Notes: a model not told the origin generated them from the sequence alone. Shown: positions 44,839-54,762, counted from the first letter of the stretch. The stretch is DNA of 63,083 bases from Pseudomonadota bacterium (GCA_018262235.1 JAGTRY010000011.1:1-63083), one strand, 5' to 3'. Program-made: numbers and translations.

Positions 44839-44903
44839 TTTGATTCTCCTTTGCACCGGGCTATAGCTCGCCACGGGGCACAAGCGTTGAATATTCACTC
44901 GGG

Positions 44904-44931
44904 CGTCATCCCGGGGTGAGGCGGGATGACG
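44904..44931. terminator. Hairpin between nifH and nifD
   Basis: Perfect 10-bp stem CGTCATCCCG / CGGGATGACG with an 8-nt loop, 26 bp past the nifH stop. There is no T-run. In other diazotrophs a hairpin here limits read-through or protects nifH mRNA so that more NifH than NifDK is made; that role is inferred here. Confidence 0.65.
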
Positions 44932-44956
44932 TCTTCGGTTGAGGCTTTGCTTCCGA

Positions 44957-45871
<915 letters not shown>

Positions 45872-45931
45872 TCAGGCATATGTGTTGCGTGATCTGGATC
45901 AACACAGACACTGACGGCTCGCAAGGCATAT

Positions 45932-45947
45932 CGCAACGCCTGTGCCA
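45932..45947 (-). promoter_or_regulatory. Sigma-54 -24/-12 promoter of nifH
   Basis: On the minus strand TGGCACAGGCGTTGCG matches TGGCACG-N4-TTGCA closely. The predicted transcript has a leader of about 80 nt before nifH. Confidence 0.9.
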
Positions 45948-45997
45948 GAATTCATAAAAACTAAGTAACATGCTGAAAAACAAGGAGAAAGATTTAA

Positions 45998-46876
45998 ATG
46001 AAAATGGCCGGAGACAGTGTGGCATGCGACAAACAAGCGGACTTGTGTAGGGATGGCGACAACCCGCATGACAATCCGACCCTGCCGACCTGGGCGCGAC
46101 TTTCCATCAACCGCTGCAATTTGCCGGCAGTCATCCTGGGCAGTCACACCTTCCAGAAGAACCCGACCGCGCTGATCATTGATGGTGTGGCCGAGTTGCA
46201 TCGCGACTTCTTCCGCATGCTCGATGCGCGCGAGTCTGCGGATGAACGTGTGCAGCTGTTCTATGACTACATGACGATGTGTTTCCGGCTGGAGGCGCTG
46301 GAGGATGCGGGCTTTGCGCCTGACATGCCGAAGAATCGCGGCAAGCTCAATTACCTCAAGCTCATCCGTGGCTGGCATTTCAATGCCGACAGTGTGGAGG
46401 GCGCCGTCCTCAAGGCCTGGGTCGAGTCACGTTTCGGCCTTCTGCCGCGCCATCATCGCGCGCCGATCCGTGATTTCTCCAGCGATGCCTACAACCTGTA
46501 TCTGGAGCAGCGGGCCACCGGGCTCTATAACACCAATGCGCTGGAAGCCCAGCTGGATCTGGTCTACAGCTATACCCAGCTGGAGCTGGCGCGGCGTTAT
46601 CCGGGCCTTGCGCATTTTCATCTGTATCGCGGGGTGAACCGCTGGGAAACGCACGAGTTCCTCGGCATGAAGGATGGCGAAAAGCTCGTTCTGTTCAATA
46701 ACGTCAATTCGTTTTCGGGCGATGCGGAGCGTGCTGGCGAATTCGGGGATCGGGTGATTGCAACCGATGTGCCGCTGGCCAAGATCATCTGCTGTGCCGA
46801 AGTGCTGCCCGGCAAGTTGCAGGGCGAGGGCGAGTATCTGGTGATTGGCGGGGTGTATGGTGTGAAGGGCGGATAA
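45998..46876 (+). CDS. draT: NAD+-dinitrogen-reductase ADP-ribosyltransferase DraT
   Basis: 292 residues. INRCNLPAVILGSHTFQKNPTALIIDGV, DFSSDAYNLYLEQRATGLYNTNALEAQLDLVYSYTQLELARRYPG and HLYRGVNRWETHE are characteristic of DraT. It inactivates NifH by ADP-ribosylating its Arg when ammonium or darkness signals arrive. It is divergent from nifH with 160 bp between. draG, which removes the group and is usually next door, is absent: the following genes are unrelated. GGAGAAAG precedes the start; a NifA-type site for nifH lies inside its first codons. Confidence 0.95.
   Translation: MKMAGDSVACDKQADLCRDGDNPHDNPTLPTWARLSINRCNLPAVILGSHTFQKNPTALIIDGVAELHRDFFRMLDARESADERVQLFYDYMTMCFRLEALEDAGFAPDMPKNRGKLNYLKLIRGWHFNADSVEGAVLKAWVESRFGLLPRHHRAPIRDFSSDAYNLYLEQRATGLYNTNALEAQLDLVYSYTQLELARRYPGLAHFHLYRGVNRWETHEFLGMKDGEKLVLFNNVNSFSGDAERAGEFGDRVIATDVPLAKIICCAEVLPGKLQGEGEYLVIGGVYGVKGG
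46046..46061. promoter_or_regulatory. NifA-type activator site for nifH, inside draT
   Basis: TGT-N10-ACA about 100 bp upstream of the nifH -24 element. It falls at about codons 17-21 of draT. Confidence 0.65.
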
Positions 46877-46936
46877 GCGGCCGCCAGCATGCCATATGCC
46901 AAGAAGATCAAGGCACATGGCATGGTCTGTCAGGTA

Positions 46937-47509
46937 TCAGCGGCGATGGTCGGGGCCGCCACGATCATCGTCGCGTCGATCCGGCGGACGGTGTTCGTCG
47001 GTCCGGCGATTGTCGTGGCGCGGATGGTCTTGCTGACGGAAGTCACGTTGCGGCGTGTCACGACCGCGATCATCGTGGCGTTCATCGCGCCGCTCATCCT
47101 TGCGGCGCATGTCTTCGCGGCGCCAGTTGTCCCAGCGCTCGTTTTCGTGGCGCTGTGCTTCGCGCCAGTCCTCACGATGCCGTTCCCAGCGGCCTGGCGT
47201 GAAGCCCCAGGCATTGCCGCGGGGCTCCCAGCGCTCCGGAATCCAGACGTAACCGGGCCGCTCGGGCGCCCAGAAACCGGCGACCCACAGATGGGTATGG
47301 CCGTTCCAGCGCCAGTAGCCCGGCCGCCAGACCTTACCGTGGCGTGGGGGTGGCAAAGGTTCGTAGCGCAGTGGTGGGGGCGCCGGGAACAGGCTGATGG
47401 CGACGCCGGGCAAACGGATGTCGACATTGACTTCGGCCTGGCTCGGGATCGAACCGAGCAGGGTGGCACTGGTCAGAAGCAAGCCGAGCAGCAAGCGGGA
47501 ATGGGCCAT
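46937..47509 (-). CDS. YXWGXW-repeat periplasmic protein with Arg/Asp/His-rich tail
   Basis: 190 residues. The signal peptide MAHSRLLLGLLLTSATLLGSIPSQA is followed by a Pro-rich part. A YXWGXW-type segment (KVWRPGYWRWNGHTHLWVAGFWAPERPGYVW) comes next, then a long tail of Arg, Asp, His and Glu. Probably periplasmic; metal binding is possible but unproven. The start MAHSR at 47509 is chosen over an upstream codon. The opposite-strand frame is a composition shadow. Confidence 0.75.
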   Translation of the reverse strand: MAHSRLLLGLLLTSATLLGSIPSQAEVNVDIRLPGVAISLFPAPPPLRYEPLPPPRHGKVWRPGYWRWNGHTHLWVAGFWAPERPGYVWIPERWEPRGNAWGFTPGRWERHREDWREAQRHENERWDNWRREDMRRKDERRDERHDDRGRDTPQRDFRQQDHPRHDNRRTDEHRPPDRRDDDRGGPDHRR

Positions 47510-47622
47510 GAAATTCTCCAGATCAAAAGGTAGGCGCAACAGTAGGCGGTTGTTGCTGTGTGCGTCAGCCGTGCGCGCATCAAAGCGCCCATTGGCGTCC
47601 AGGAAGTGCTGTACGGGGGATT

Positions 47623-47973
47623 TCAGTACCGGCGACCGCCGTGATCGTAGTGGTCATGGTGCTCATAGCGGTCGTAGCGATCATAGTCGCGCCGGTCATG
47701 GCGCCAGTCACGCCGGTCTTCACGCCATTCGCGACGGTCATAACGGCGCTCACGCCGGTAATCGTCTCCACGCCAGACCGGAACCGGCGGGGCGCTGACC
47801 CATACCTCGCCACCTCCGCGGACATGGCCGGGAACCAGTACGGGGACAGGGACGGGAATGGGCAGGAGGGGCGGCGCGAAGCGTTCGAAAATGGTTTTCG
47901 CCTGACTGGCTACCGGGGCCAGCAAGCTGGTGGCGGTCAATAATGCAATGAGTAATGTACGGGTCGATTTCAT
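47623..47973 (-). CDS. Small periplasmic protein with Arg/Asp/His/Tyr-rich tail
   Basis: 116 residues. Signal peptide MKSTRTLLIALLTATSLLAPVASQA, then a Pro/Val stretch (LLPIPVPVPVLVPGHV) and a tail of RRERRYDRREWRED-type repeats ending in HHDHYDHGGRRY. It resembles the downstream YXWGXW protein in plan, so the two may be distant paralogues. Function unknown; the His-rich end could bind metal. Confidence 0.7.
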   Translation of the reverse strand: MKSTRTLLIALLTATSLLAPVASQAKTIFERFAPPLLPIPVPVPVLVPGHVRGGGEVWVSAPPVPVWRGDDYRRERRYDRREWREDRRDWRHDRRDYDRYDRYEHHDHYDHGGRRY

Positions 47974-48181
47974 GACCGATCTCCAGATAAAGTTGTGTCC
48001 TCCGCTAGCAATAACGCGGCACACGCTTGCCGGGGTGACGATGCAGTTGTAAGTGTTTGTAAGAGGCTGTTCCCGATCCTGTAGCGAGGCACTGTCAAAG
48101 CCTGGTGTACAGGCGCCGGACAGATTCCTGGGGAAATCCCTGGCGCAGTTTTCTGCGTCCAGCAATTCGGAGCATGAAGAA

Positions 48182-50749
48182 ATGGTGATCTGCAGACTGA
48201 TCCTTGCCGTGATGACGGTTTGCCTGGCATTGCCAGCCCGGCTGGCAATCGCTGGCGAGCTGTTTCCCTTCGTGATGCCCTGGGCAGAAGACACCCCCAG
48301 TGCCAGCGCCAATCTCACCAACCTCTCCGCGTGGAATGAGAAACCCGCCGGCAAGCACGGCTTTGTGCGCGTCGAGGACGGCCACCTGTACGCCGGCAGC
48401 GAGCGCATCCGCTTGCTGGGCGGCAACATCGTCTTCGGTTCGACCGCGCCGGACCACGCCACCGCCGACAAACTCGCCGCGCGCATGGCCCGCTTCGGCA
48501 TCAACGTCGTGCGCTTCCACCACATGGATTCCTCGGTCGCGCCGAACGGCTTGCTCCTCAAGGACGGCAAGAGCTTCGATACCGAGGTGCTGGAGCGCAT
48601 GGATTACTTCATCGCTGCCTTGAAGCGCGAAGGCATCTACGCCGACCTGAACCTGCACGTGGGCCGCAAGTATCCGGGCTTCAAGGACTGGGGCGAGGGC
48701 TCGCCGAAATACTGGAAGGGCGTGGACAACTTCTACCCGCCGATGATCGCCATGCAGCATGACTACGCCCGTGAGCTGCTCCTGCATCGCAATCCCTATA
48801 CCGGCAATCGCTACATCGAAGAACCCGCCGTCGCGCTCATCGAGATCAACAACGAAAACGGCCTCCTGCGCGAGTGGCGCACCGGCGGCCTCAACGGCAT
48901 CACCGAACCCTATCGTGGCGAGCTGCAGCGCCAGTGGCAAAGCTGGCTGCGCGCGAAATACAAAGACACGGCTGCGCTGCGTGCAGCCTGGGGGCTGCGC
49001 GAAGAGGCTCTGGGCGCCGAGATGCTCAACGCCACGCCCAACGTGAAAGGCGGCGAAGCCGGCTGGAACCTGCAGCTGATCGACAGCGCCAAAGCCAGCC
49101 TGAGCCAGACCGCCGACGGTCTTGATCTCGTCATGACATCCGCAAGCCGCGAGAACTGGCACACCCAGCTCCACCAGAACCGCCTCGCCTTCAAGATGGA
49201 TCAGCCCTACACGCTGACGCTGCGCCTGCGCGCGGATAAACCATTGAAACTAAGTCTGCAAGCCATGCAGGCGCACGCCCCCTGGCAACATTTGTGGGAT
49301 CAGACGATTGAAGTCGGCACGAGCTGGCAGGATTACAAAATCACCTTCGCGCCCTCGCAGGGCGACGACGTGGCGCGCCTCACCCTCGGCGGCTTAGGCC
49401 AGCTCACTGGCCGCCTGCAGATCGCCTCGGCCAGCCTGCGCCCCGGCGGCGTGCTGGGCCTGAAGCCGGGCGAATCGCTGGAAGCCGGCACGGTCGACAT
49501 CATCGGCAGCGGCGATCTGATGAGCCGCACCCGCGCCGGTCAGCAGGACTGGATCCAGTTTCTGTGGGACGTGGAGAACGGCTACTGGCGCAGTTTCCAG
49601 ACCTTTCTGAAACAAGAGCTGGGTGCCAAGCCGCTCATCGTTGGTACCCAGGTCAGCTACAGCCCCGCGCCGATTCAGGCCGCGCTGGATGTGGTTGATG
49701 GCCACGCCTACTGGCAGCACCCGAACTTCCCCGGCAAGCCCTGGGACATGGATAACTGGAAGATCGGCAACACGCCCATGGCCGGCATTGACGGCGCCGG
49801 CACCCTGGCCGATCTGGCCCTGCGCCGCTATCCCGGCAAGCCCTTCATCGTCACCGAATACAACCACCCGAATCCCAATCAGTATCAGGCCGAAGCCCTG
49901 CCGCTCGCCGCCGCCTACGGCGCGCTGCAGGACTGGGACGGCCTCTTCCTTTACAGCTTCGGCGCGCACGACAGGAAGTGGGACAGCGGCATGATCGACC
50001 GCTTCTTCGACAGCCACGCCAACCCGGTCAAGATGGCCAGCTTCCTCAGTGCCGCAGCACTCTTCCGTCGGGGTGACATTCGCGCCGCCCAAGCGAAGAC
50101 GCAGGCGCTGCCGCCGCAACAGGCCTGGATCGACGCCCTGCGCGCCAGCTACAAAATGCCCGGCGCCGACAACCTCGGTGCGCCGCGCAATGCCGTGCTG
50201 CAAGGCGCGGTGAACATCACCACGCCCGCCGCTGCGGCCCTGCCACTGCCGGTGAAAAGTGAAACCGGCGAACTCGTCTGGGGCCTTGATGGCGTCAACG
50301 GCAAGACCGTTGTCATCGACAGCCCGCGCAGCAAGGGCCTCATCGGTGCGCGGCTGGGCAAGCCCTATGATGCGCATGGCGTCACACTGGAATTGCTTGC
50401 CGCGCGCAATGACTGGGGCGTGCTCATGGTCAATCTGATCGAAGGCCGTGACTTCGCCGGCCCCGGCCGCGTGCTGATCAGCGCGCTGGGTCAGGTCGAG
50501 AACACCGGCCAGCGCTGGCTGGACGAAAAGAAAACCACCGTCGGCCGCTCATTCGGTAGCGCGCCGACTGTCGTCGAAGGCCTCGCTGCGCACATCACGC
50601 TGCCCGTTGCTGCCAGCCGCGTCCGCGCCTGGGCGCTGGACGAGCGGGGCAAGCGGCGCGAGGAAATCAGGGTGACCGGCAGCGAGCGCGCTACGCTGGA
50701 GATTGGTGAAAAGTGGCGGACGTTGTGGTATGAAATTGAGATAAAGTAG
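48182..50749 (+). CDS. Large secreted glycoside hydrolase (GH-A clan) with embedded carbohydrate-binding module
   Basis: About 855 residues with signal peptide ending AIAGE. The barrel part starts LLGGNIVFGSTAPDHATADKLAARMARFGINVVRFHHMD. The acid/base candidate is E225 in IEINNENG and the nucleophile candidate E559 in FIVTEYNHPNPNQ, the GH-A pattern. Between them (about 300-430) lies a CBM4/9-like beta-sandwich (WNLQLIDSAKASL ... WQDYKITFAPSQGDDVARLTLGGL), an insertion into the barrel. The C-terminal 200 residues look like further beta domains. The substrate, presumably an exopolysaccharide, is unknown. The ATG at 48182 is chosen because the signal peptide begins there. Confidence 0.82.
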   Translation: MVICRLILAVMTVCLALPARLAIAGELFPFVMPWAEDTPSASANLTNLSAWNEKPAGKHGFVRVEDGHLYAGSERIRLLGGNIVFGSTAPDHATADKLAARMARFGINVVRFHHMDSSVAPNGLLLKDGKSFDTEVLERMDYFIAALKREGIYADLNLHVGRKYPGFKDWGEGSPKYWKGVDNFYPPMIAMQHDYARELLLHRNPYTGNRYIEEPAVALIEINNENGLLREWRTGGLNGITEPYRGELQRQWQSWLRAKYKDTAALRAAWGLREEALGAEMLNATPNVKGGEAGWNLQLIDSAKASLSQTADGLDLVMTSASRENWHTQLHQNRLAFKMDQPYTLTLRLRADKPLKLSLQAMQAHAPWQHLWDQTIEVGTSWQDYKITFAPSQGDDVARLTLGGLGQLTGRLQIASASLRPGGVLGLKPGESLEAGTVDIIGSGDLMSRTRAGQQDWIQFLWDVENGYWRSFQTFLKQELGAKPLIVGTQVSYSPAPIQAALDVVDGHAYWQHPNFPGKPWDMDNWKIGNTPMAGIDGAGTLADLALRRYPGKPFIVTEYNHPNPNQYQAEALPLAAAYGALQDWDGLFLYSFGAHDRKWDSGMIDRFFDSHANPVKMASFLSAAALFRRGDIRAAQAKTQALPPQQAWIDALRASYKMPGADNLGAPRNAVLQGAVNITTPAAAALPLPVKSETGELVWGLDGVNGKTVVIDSPRSKGLIGARLGKPYDAHGVTLELLAARNDWGVLMVNLIEGRDFAGPGRVLISALGQVENTGQRWLDEKKTTVGRSFGSAPTVVEGLAAHITLPVAASRVRAWALDERGKRREEIRVTGSERATLEIGEKWRTLWYEIEIK

Positions 50750-50820
50750 GATGGGTTCGGAGCAAAGCAACAACCCACCGTCACACTTTGGGGGCTCACG
50801 ATGGGTCGCTTCGCGCTCCC
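50746..50820. repeat. GTAGGATGGGTT-type repeat at the end of the hydrolase gene
   Basis: Begins GTAGGATGGGTTCGG, whose TAG is the hydrolase stop codon, with AACCCACC and a second ATGGGTCGC further on. It looks like a degenerate member of the same palindromic family. Confidence 0.5.
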
Positions 50821-50874
50821 AGGCGGTGTGCTCCCTATCTGATATAGACTCCGTTCGAATTCATAGGCATCCAA

Positions 50875-51384
50875 ATGGTGTTTATTAAAAGACAGCTTTC
50901 AGAAGCAGAACTTTCAGGTATTGACTTCGACGCTTTGGGAGTAGAGCCTCTCCGCGTACCACCCGTGGAGTGGGACTGGGCCGTTGATGAAACAAAAGGA
51001 ATCCTTTTTACCCAGTTGCTTAGCAGTGGCGGCGAAATGCGGGAGGGGGATTACCGATATCTCCTACTGACTCAAAGCGACTTCTGCATTATTGGAGTTG
51101 AAGCTTGGGGAGGAAGAGTGATTGAAAATCAACTCCACCTTAAGGCAAAGATTGAAAGGCCCAAGTCTTTCTGTCACCACTCAGTATCTGAAATAGAACG
51201 CCTTGCGAGTGATGCAATGCAAATCGTGAGCGTCAAAGCCGATCGCCTTTCTTTTCCGCCTAGGTTTTCATCAAACCCACTCGATTGGCTGCGCAAATTT
51301 TTGGCGAATTGCGTGAAAGGTTTGGTCAATGCGGTCTTCGTCGTTTTAGTTATTGTGATCTTTCCTTTTGTGAGGAAACGCTGA
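50875..51384 (+). CDS. AT-rich unknown protein with C-terminal membrane anchor (169 aa)
   Basis: 169 residues. The soluble N-terminal part is rich in strands and acidic residues. The C-terminal helix (GLVNAVFVVLVIVIFPFVRKR) is a single membrane anchor with a positive end, suggesting a tail-anchored cytoplasmic protein. Codon use is clearly AT-richer than in neighbours, and repeat elements lie on both sides, so it was probably acquired. I do not recognise the family. Confidence 0.65.
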   Translation: MVFIKRQLSEAELSGIDFDALGVEPLRVPPVEWDWAVDETKGILFTQLLSSGGEMREGDYRYLLLTQSDFCIIGVEAWGGRVIENQLHLKAKIERPKSFCHHSVSEIERLASDAMQIVSVKADRLSFPPRFSSNPLDWLRKFLANCVKGLVNAVFVVLVIVIFPFVRKR

Positions 51385-51389
51385 GACAG

Positions 51390-51496
51390 GTAGGGTGCGC
51401 ACCGCGCACGCGGAATTTGCTTCGAACCCGCAGGATGTTCTTATATCGGCTTGGCTGCAGATGGATCGTTGGGATGGTGCGCAATGCGCACCCTAC
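51390..51496. repeat. Palindromic element, GTAGGGTGCGC...GCGCACCCTAC (107 bp)
   Basis: Starts GTAGGGTGCGCACCGCGCAC and ends TGCGCAATGCGCACCCTAC, with a non-pairing middle of about 60 bp. It begins 5 bp after the 169-aa gene. Confidence 0.8.
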
Positions 51497-51567
51497 GAAT
51501 TGCCCGGAGCATATCCTTGGGCCTGAGCAAGAGGTGGCGAAGTTGGCACTCCGCCCTGCGTGGCTGG

Positions 51568-51900
51568 TTAATTCCGGGATAAGCGGTCAGACCATAACAC
51601 AGTTATTGGCTTGCCCTCGGTTGGCTGTGCGCTGGTTGTGACAAAGCCATTTTTGACTGCCCATACAGCGAGTGGTTTGCCGTAGATGTCGGTTTGTGGA
51701 CCGGCGAATTTCTCAATCCGCTGATACTGGGCCAGACGCCGGTTCAGGTAACTGGATAATTTTTGAAATGATGAATCGGGGAGGCGGATGATTACGTTGC
51801 TGAGTTTTCCCTTTTCAAACCACACTGTCACCATGCGAGCCGGAATGTTCTCGAAGGCGTTAGGAACGACGAACCAGCATCGCGAAAAGGGGTCAGGCAC
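51568..51900 (-). pseudogene. Remnant of a small secreted-type protein gene
   Basis: A 110-residue frame whose middle (MVTVWFEKGKLSNVIIRLPDSSFQKLSSYLNRRLAQYQRIEKF) reads like the C-terminal half of small periplasmic proteins common in betaproteobacteria. The first residues come from repeat-like sequence and no signal peptide is present. It lies between two palindromic elements. I read it as a gene that lost its 5' end; a short intact gene cannot be excluded. Confidence 0.45.
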
Positions 51901-51920
51901 GGATTGTTTGAAGCGGGTGA

Positions 51921-52010
51921 GGGCGGGTCAATGGCCCGCGCTGACAATCTTCCATGTGGGCGTGGTCTACCGCTTCCGCGCGGGTTACGCCTGCGGCTAA
52001 CCCGCCCTAC
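51921..52010. repeat. Palindromic element, GGGCGGGTCA...AACCCGCCCTAC type
   Basis: Shares cccgcgctgac and cgcgcgggttacgcctgcggctaacccgccctac with the element at 36093-36171, but its middle differs and the first GTA is lost. Confidence 0.75.
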
Positions 52011-52117
52011 AACACGCGCCCGTTCCGGTAAACCGACGATTTCCCCGTGTCGTCTCTCCCCCTCACCGGCTGGCTCAGTAGTTCTGCGGAAAATCAGCTC
52101 AAACAGGAGACGCAAGA

Positions 52118-52906
52118 ATGAACGCAACGCAAGTCGTCCGGTTTCTGGTGTTAGCCGTGCTCATGGTGCTTGCCGCGGGATGTGCGTCCACGGGCGAGGT
52201 GTCGATTGGTGTGCTGCGCTATGAGAACCCGGCGAAGCCTGCCGAGGGTGGGAAGAAGCTGCTGATCTTTCTGCGCGGCATCGGCGGCGACCATGCGATC
52301 TTCAAGCGCGAAGGGCTGGTGGATCAGGTGATCGAGCGCGGCCTGCCGTTCGACATGGTCGCGCCCGACGCCCACTTCGGCTATTACAAATCCGAGACGC
52401 TGGGACGGCGGCTGCATGAGGACATCATCGTGCCGGCCCGGCAGCAGGGTTACTCGGAAATATGGGTGGCCGGCACGTCGATGGGCGGGCTCGGTGCCTT
52501 GTTCCTGCAGATCGAACATCCGGAGGATGTTGATGGCATTATTCTGCTGAGTCCGTTTCTGGGCTGGGGCGGGATCGTGACGGAGATCCAGAGTGCCGGT
52601 GGCCTGGCCCGCTGGGAGCCGGGGCCGCATACCGTGGCGGACTGGCAGCGCTACATGTGGGCCTGGATCAAGCGCTACAACGAGCATCCCGAGCGCTTCC
52701 CGCCGATCTATCTGGGCTACGGGACATCCGATCTTTTCGTCCGGTCTCACGACCTGCTGGCGGACGCGCTCCCTGAGGGACGCACGCTGACCGTAGAGGG
52801 CGGGCACACCTACGGGACCTTGCGCCGGCTGTGGCCCGAATATCTGGACAAGCTCGAACCAGAACTGCGGCGCCAGGCTGTACCGCGGGTTCCACTCGAC
52901 AACTGA
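52118..52906 (+). CDS. Lipoprotein alpha/beta hydrolase
   Basis: 262 residues. The signal peptide with lipobox LAAGC places it as a lipoprotein (Cys22). The hydrolase core has LLIFLRGIGGD near the oxyanion hole, the nucleophile elbow GTSMGG (Ser at about residue 127), a Asp in the YGTSDLFV region and a His in EGGHTYGTL. Esterase or lipase activity is inferred. CAGGAGACG precedes the ATG. Confidence 0.85.
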   Translation: MNATQVVRFLVLAVLMVLAAGCASTGEVSIGVLRYENPAKPAEGGKKLLIFLRGIGGDHAIFKREGLVDQVIERGLPFDMVAPDAHFGYYKSETLGRRLHEDIIVPARQQGYSEIWVAGTSMGGLGALFLQIEHPEDVDGIILLSPFLGWGGIVTEIQSAGGLARWEPGPHTVADWQRYMWAWIKRYNEHPERFPPIYLGYGTSDLFVRSHDLLADALPEGRTLTVEGGHTYGTLRRLWPEYLDKLEPELRRQAVPRVPLDN

Positions 52907-53061
52907 CCGGTCCCGGAAGCCGCCATTTGCAGGCAAGTAGGGGGGCATCCTACAAACAGGATTTCGCTGAAGCTTAGTCGTGCCCTGTGCACGGGCTGAA
53001 ATTGCGTTGAAAGCAGACGCGAGGTCTTCCTGCGGGAGCTTTGCAGGCAGGTGCCGAGCCT

Positions 53062-53886
53062 CTAATGCACGTCCTCAGGCAGCGCATCCTTGTTGATCAG
53101 GGCTTTGCCGCCGTAGTAGCGGGCCATGATCTGCAGGTAGGTGCCATTGGCCTTGATGCGGGCCAGTCCTTCGCGGAAACGGGCGCTGTATTCATTGCCC
53201 GGATCGAGTTTGCGCGAGCAGGCCAGGGAGACGTCGCCCCGGTTGAATGCCTTGGTGCGTTTGAAGAAGCGGGCTTCATTCGGGAACAACTGCTTCAAGT
53301 ACATCTCGCCGGTGAGGTCGACGATGGCCCAGACGTCAATCCGGCCCTGTTTCAACTGGTTGGCCGAACTTTCATGGGTGCCGGTGGGTTCGAGGTTCAG
53401 GCTCCGGGCCTTTTCCAGGATCTTCATGACGCCGCTGGATTTCAGCAGGCCGATGCGGTAACGCCCCATGTCTTCGAGCCGGCTGTAGCTGATGCCTTCG
53501 GGATGCTCGCGGGTGTCGTAGATGAAAACCTGGGAGACGTACAGGACCAGCCCTGCGATATTGAGGGATTTCGCGACTTCGGGGGGCTCGAACAGGACGG
53601 TTCCGCCAATGGCGCAGTACGCGCCGCCTTCCGCCACGGTGTTGACCATGCGGGCCACCGGGTAGAACTTCAGTTCGGCATCGATGCCGGCCGCTTTGAA
53701 TGCAGCTACAACCAGATCCCCGGCCAGGCCCTTGTCGGTTTTGTCCTGATAGATCGGAGGGTATTCGAAGGCCGCGATTTCGATCTTTTCTGCCGCCTGC
53801 AGTGGTGCGCTGAGCAGGCTGGACGTCAGCAAGACGCCCAGCAGCGGCAGAAGCCTGTGACGCAAAAGCGGCATGAAGATAGCCAT
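53062..53886 (-). CDS. Periplasmic amino-acid-type solute-binding protein (SBP_bac_3)
   Basis: 274 residues. Signal peptide ending APLQAA, then EKIEIAAFEYPPIYQDKTDKGLAGDLVVAAFKAAGI, the family 3 binding-protein pattern. No transporter genes are adjacent. Such orphan proteins in betaproteobacteria may feed a distant ABC system or act as sensors. The start MAIFMPLL at 53886 is preferred to 53916. Confidence 0.85.
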   Translation of the reverse strand: MAIFMPLLRHRLLPLLGVLLTSSLLSAPLQAAEKIEIAAFEYPPIYQDKTDKGLAGDLVVAAFKAAGIDAELKFYPVARMVNTVAEGGAYCAIGGTVLFEPPEVAKSLNIAGLVLYVSQVFIYDTREHPEGISYSRLEDMGRYRIGLLKSSGVMKILEKARSLNLEPTGTHESSANQLKQGRIDVWAIVDLTGEMYLKQLFPNEARFFKRTKAFNRGDVSLACSRKLDPGNEYSARFREGLARIKANGTYLQIMARYYGGKALINKDALPEDVH

Positions 53887-54063
53887 GGATACGGGAGACC
53901 TCACTGGCTGGATCAATGAGCGCGTCGTACGCGCCGGGCTGTTTCCCGAAGGACAAAATCACCCGTGATATGGGAACGTGGCGTGGATTACCGGGACCAC
54001 GTCATTTTGCACGTTCTGAGACGTGATTCAACGGGTTCGGCTGGTTTATGTGGTTTTTTCGTT

Positions 54064-54696
54064 TCAGAAAAGGCTTTTGATCCAGTCGAGGCTGCTGCCG
54101 ATGATGACCAGGGTGCGCAGCTTGAACAAGGCCATGGCATCTCCAGGCTGAGGTTCGGGTGCGCCACAGCGCGGGTCGGCGCGCTGCAATGCTCCGGTCA
54201 TGCGATGATCAATGGGGATGGGGGCGCAGCCGTGCGTATCTTCGCAGACAAAGTCCCAAGGGTCGCGTGCCGGAACATGGCAGGCGAAGCAGTTCTTGCC
54301 GAAGCGATTTTTTACGTCGGCAAAACCACGGGCGCGGATCGTCGAGCCGCTGGTGCTGACATCCAGTTCGAAGAATTCCCAATCGCCGGTGACCGGGCTG
54401 AAGCCGGCTTCGCGCTTGACCATGGCTTCTGTTGGGACGAGCTGTACGACCGAACCGGGCGGATAGATCGCGCCCTTGGGCGCATTGGCGGCAGCCAGTG
54501 TGCCGGCCGTGTTGCCCAGCAGATTGTCGACATAGAAGTGGCGCACCGGAATCATCTGGCGGATGCAGCGGAAACTTTGCGCATTGACCTGCAGCGCGTT
54601 GGCCGCCGGGGTATCCGCCGCTTGAATGCCAGCAAGGCCGCCTGCGCCAAGGATCAGCAGTGTCATGCCAACCCGGAAAATTCTGTGCGTGTTCAT
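54064..54696 (-). CDS. c-type cytochrome, cytochrome P460-like
   Basis: 210 residues with signal peptide ending GIQAAD. One haem c motif, CFACH, lies at about residues 136-140. The preceding part (YPPGSVVQLVPTEAMVK ... VTGDWEFFELDV) resembles the cytochrome P460 beta fold, which binds its haem in this way. Additional Cys (CEDTHGC) follow. P460 proteins oxidise hydroxylamine or act in nitric oxide removal; that function is not established here. Confidence 0.7.
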   Translation of the reverse strand: MNTHRIFRVGMTLLILGAGGLAGIQAADTPAANALQVNAQSFRCIRQMIPVRHFYVDNLLGNTAGTLAAANAPKGAIYPPGSVVQLVPTEAMVKREAGFSPVTGDWEFFELDVSTSGSTIRARGFADVKNRFGKNCFACHVPARDPWDFVCEDTHGCAPIPIDHRMTGALQRADPRCGAPEPQPGDAMALFKLRTLVIIGSSLDWIKSLF

Positions 54697-54762
54697 CAGA
54701 GACCTCGTAGAAGCTGCAATCGCCTTTCACTGTAAGACTCAAAGCCTCTGACTGCTCAAGTT

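Noticed and set aside
46889-47533. Plus-strand frame of 214 codons opposite the YXWGXW protein
   Set aside because: The minus strand has a signal peptide and a recognisable repeat; the plus frame is low-complexity Val/Ala sequence.
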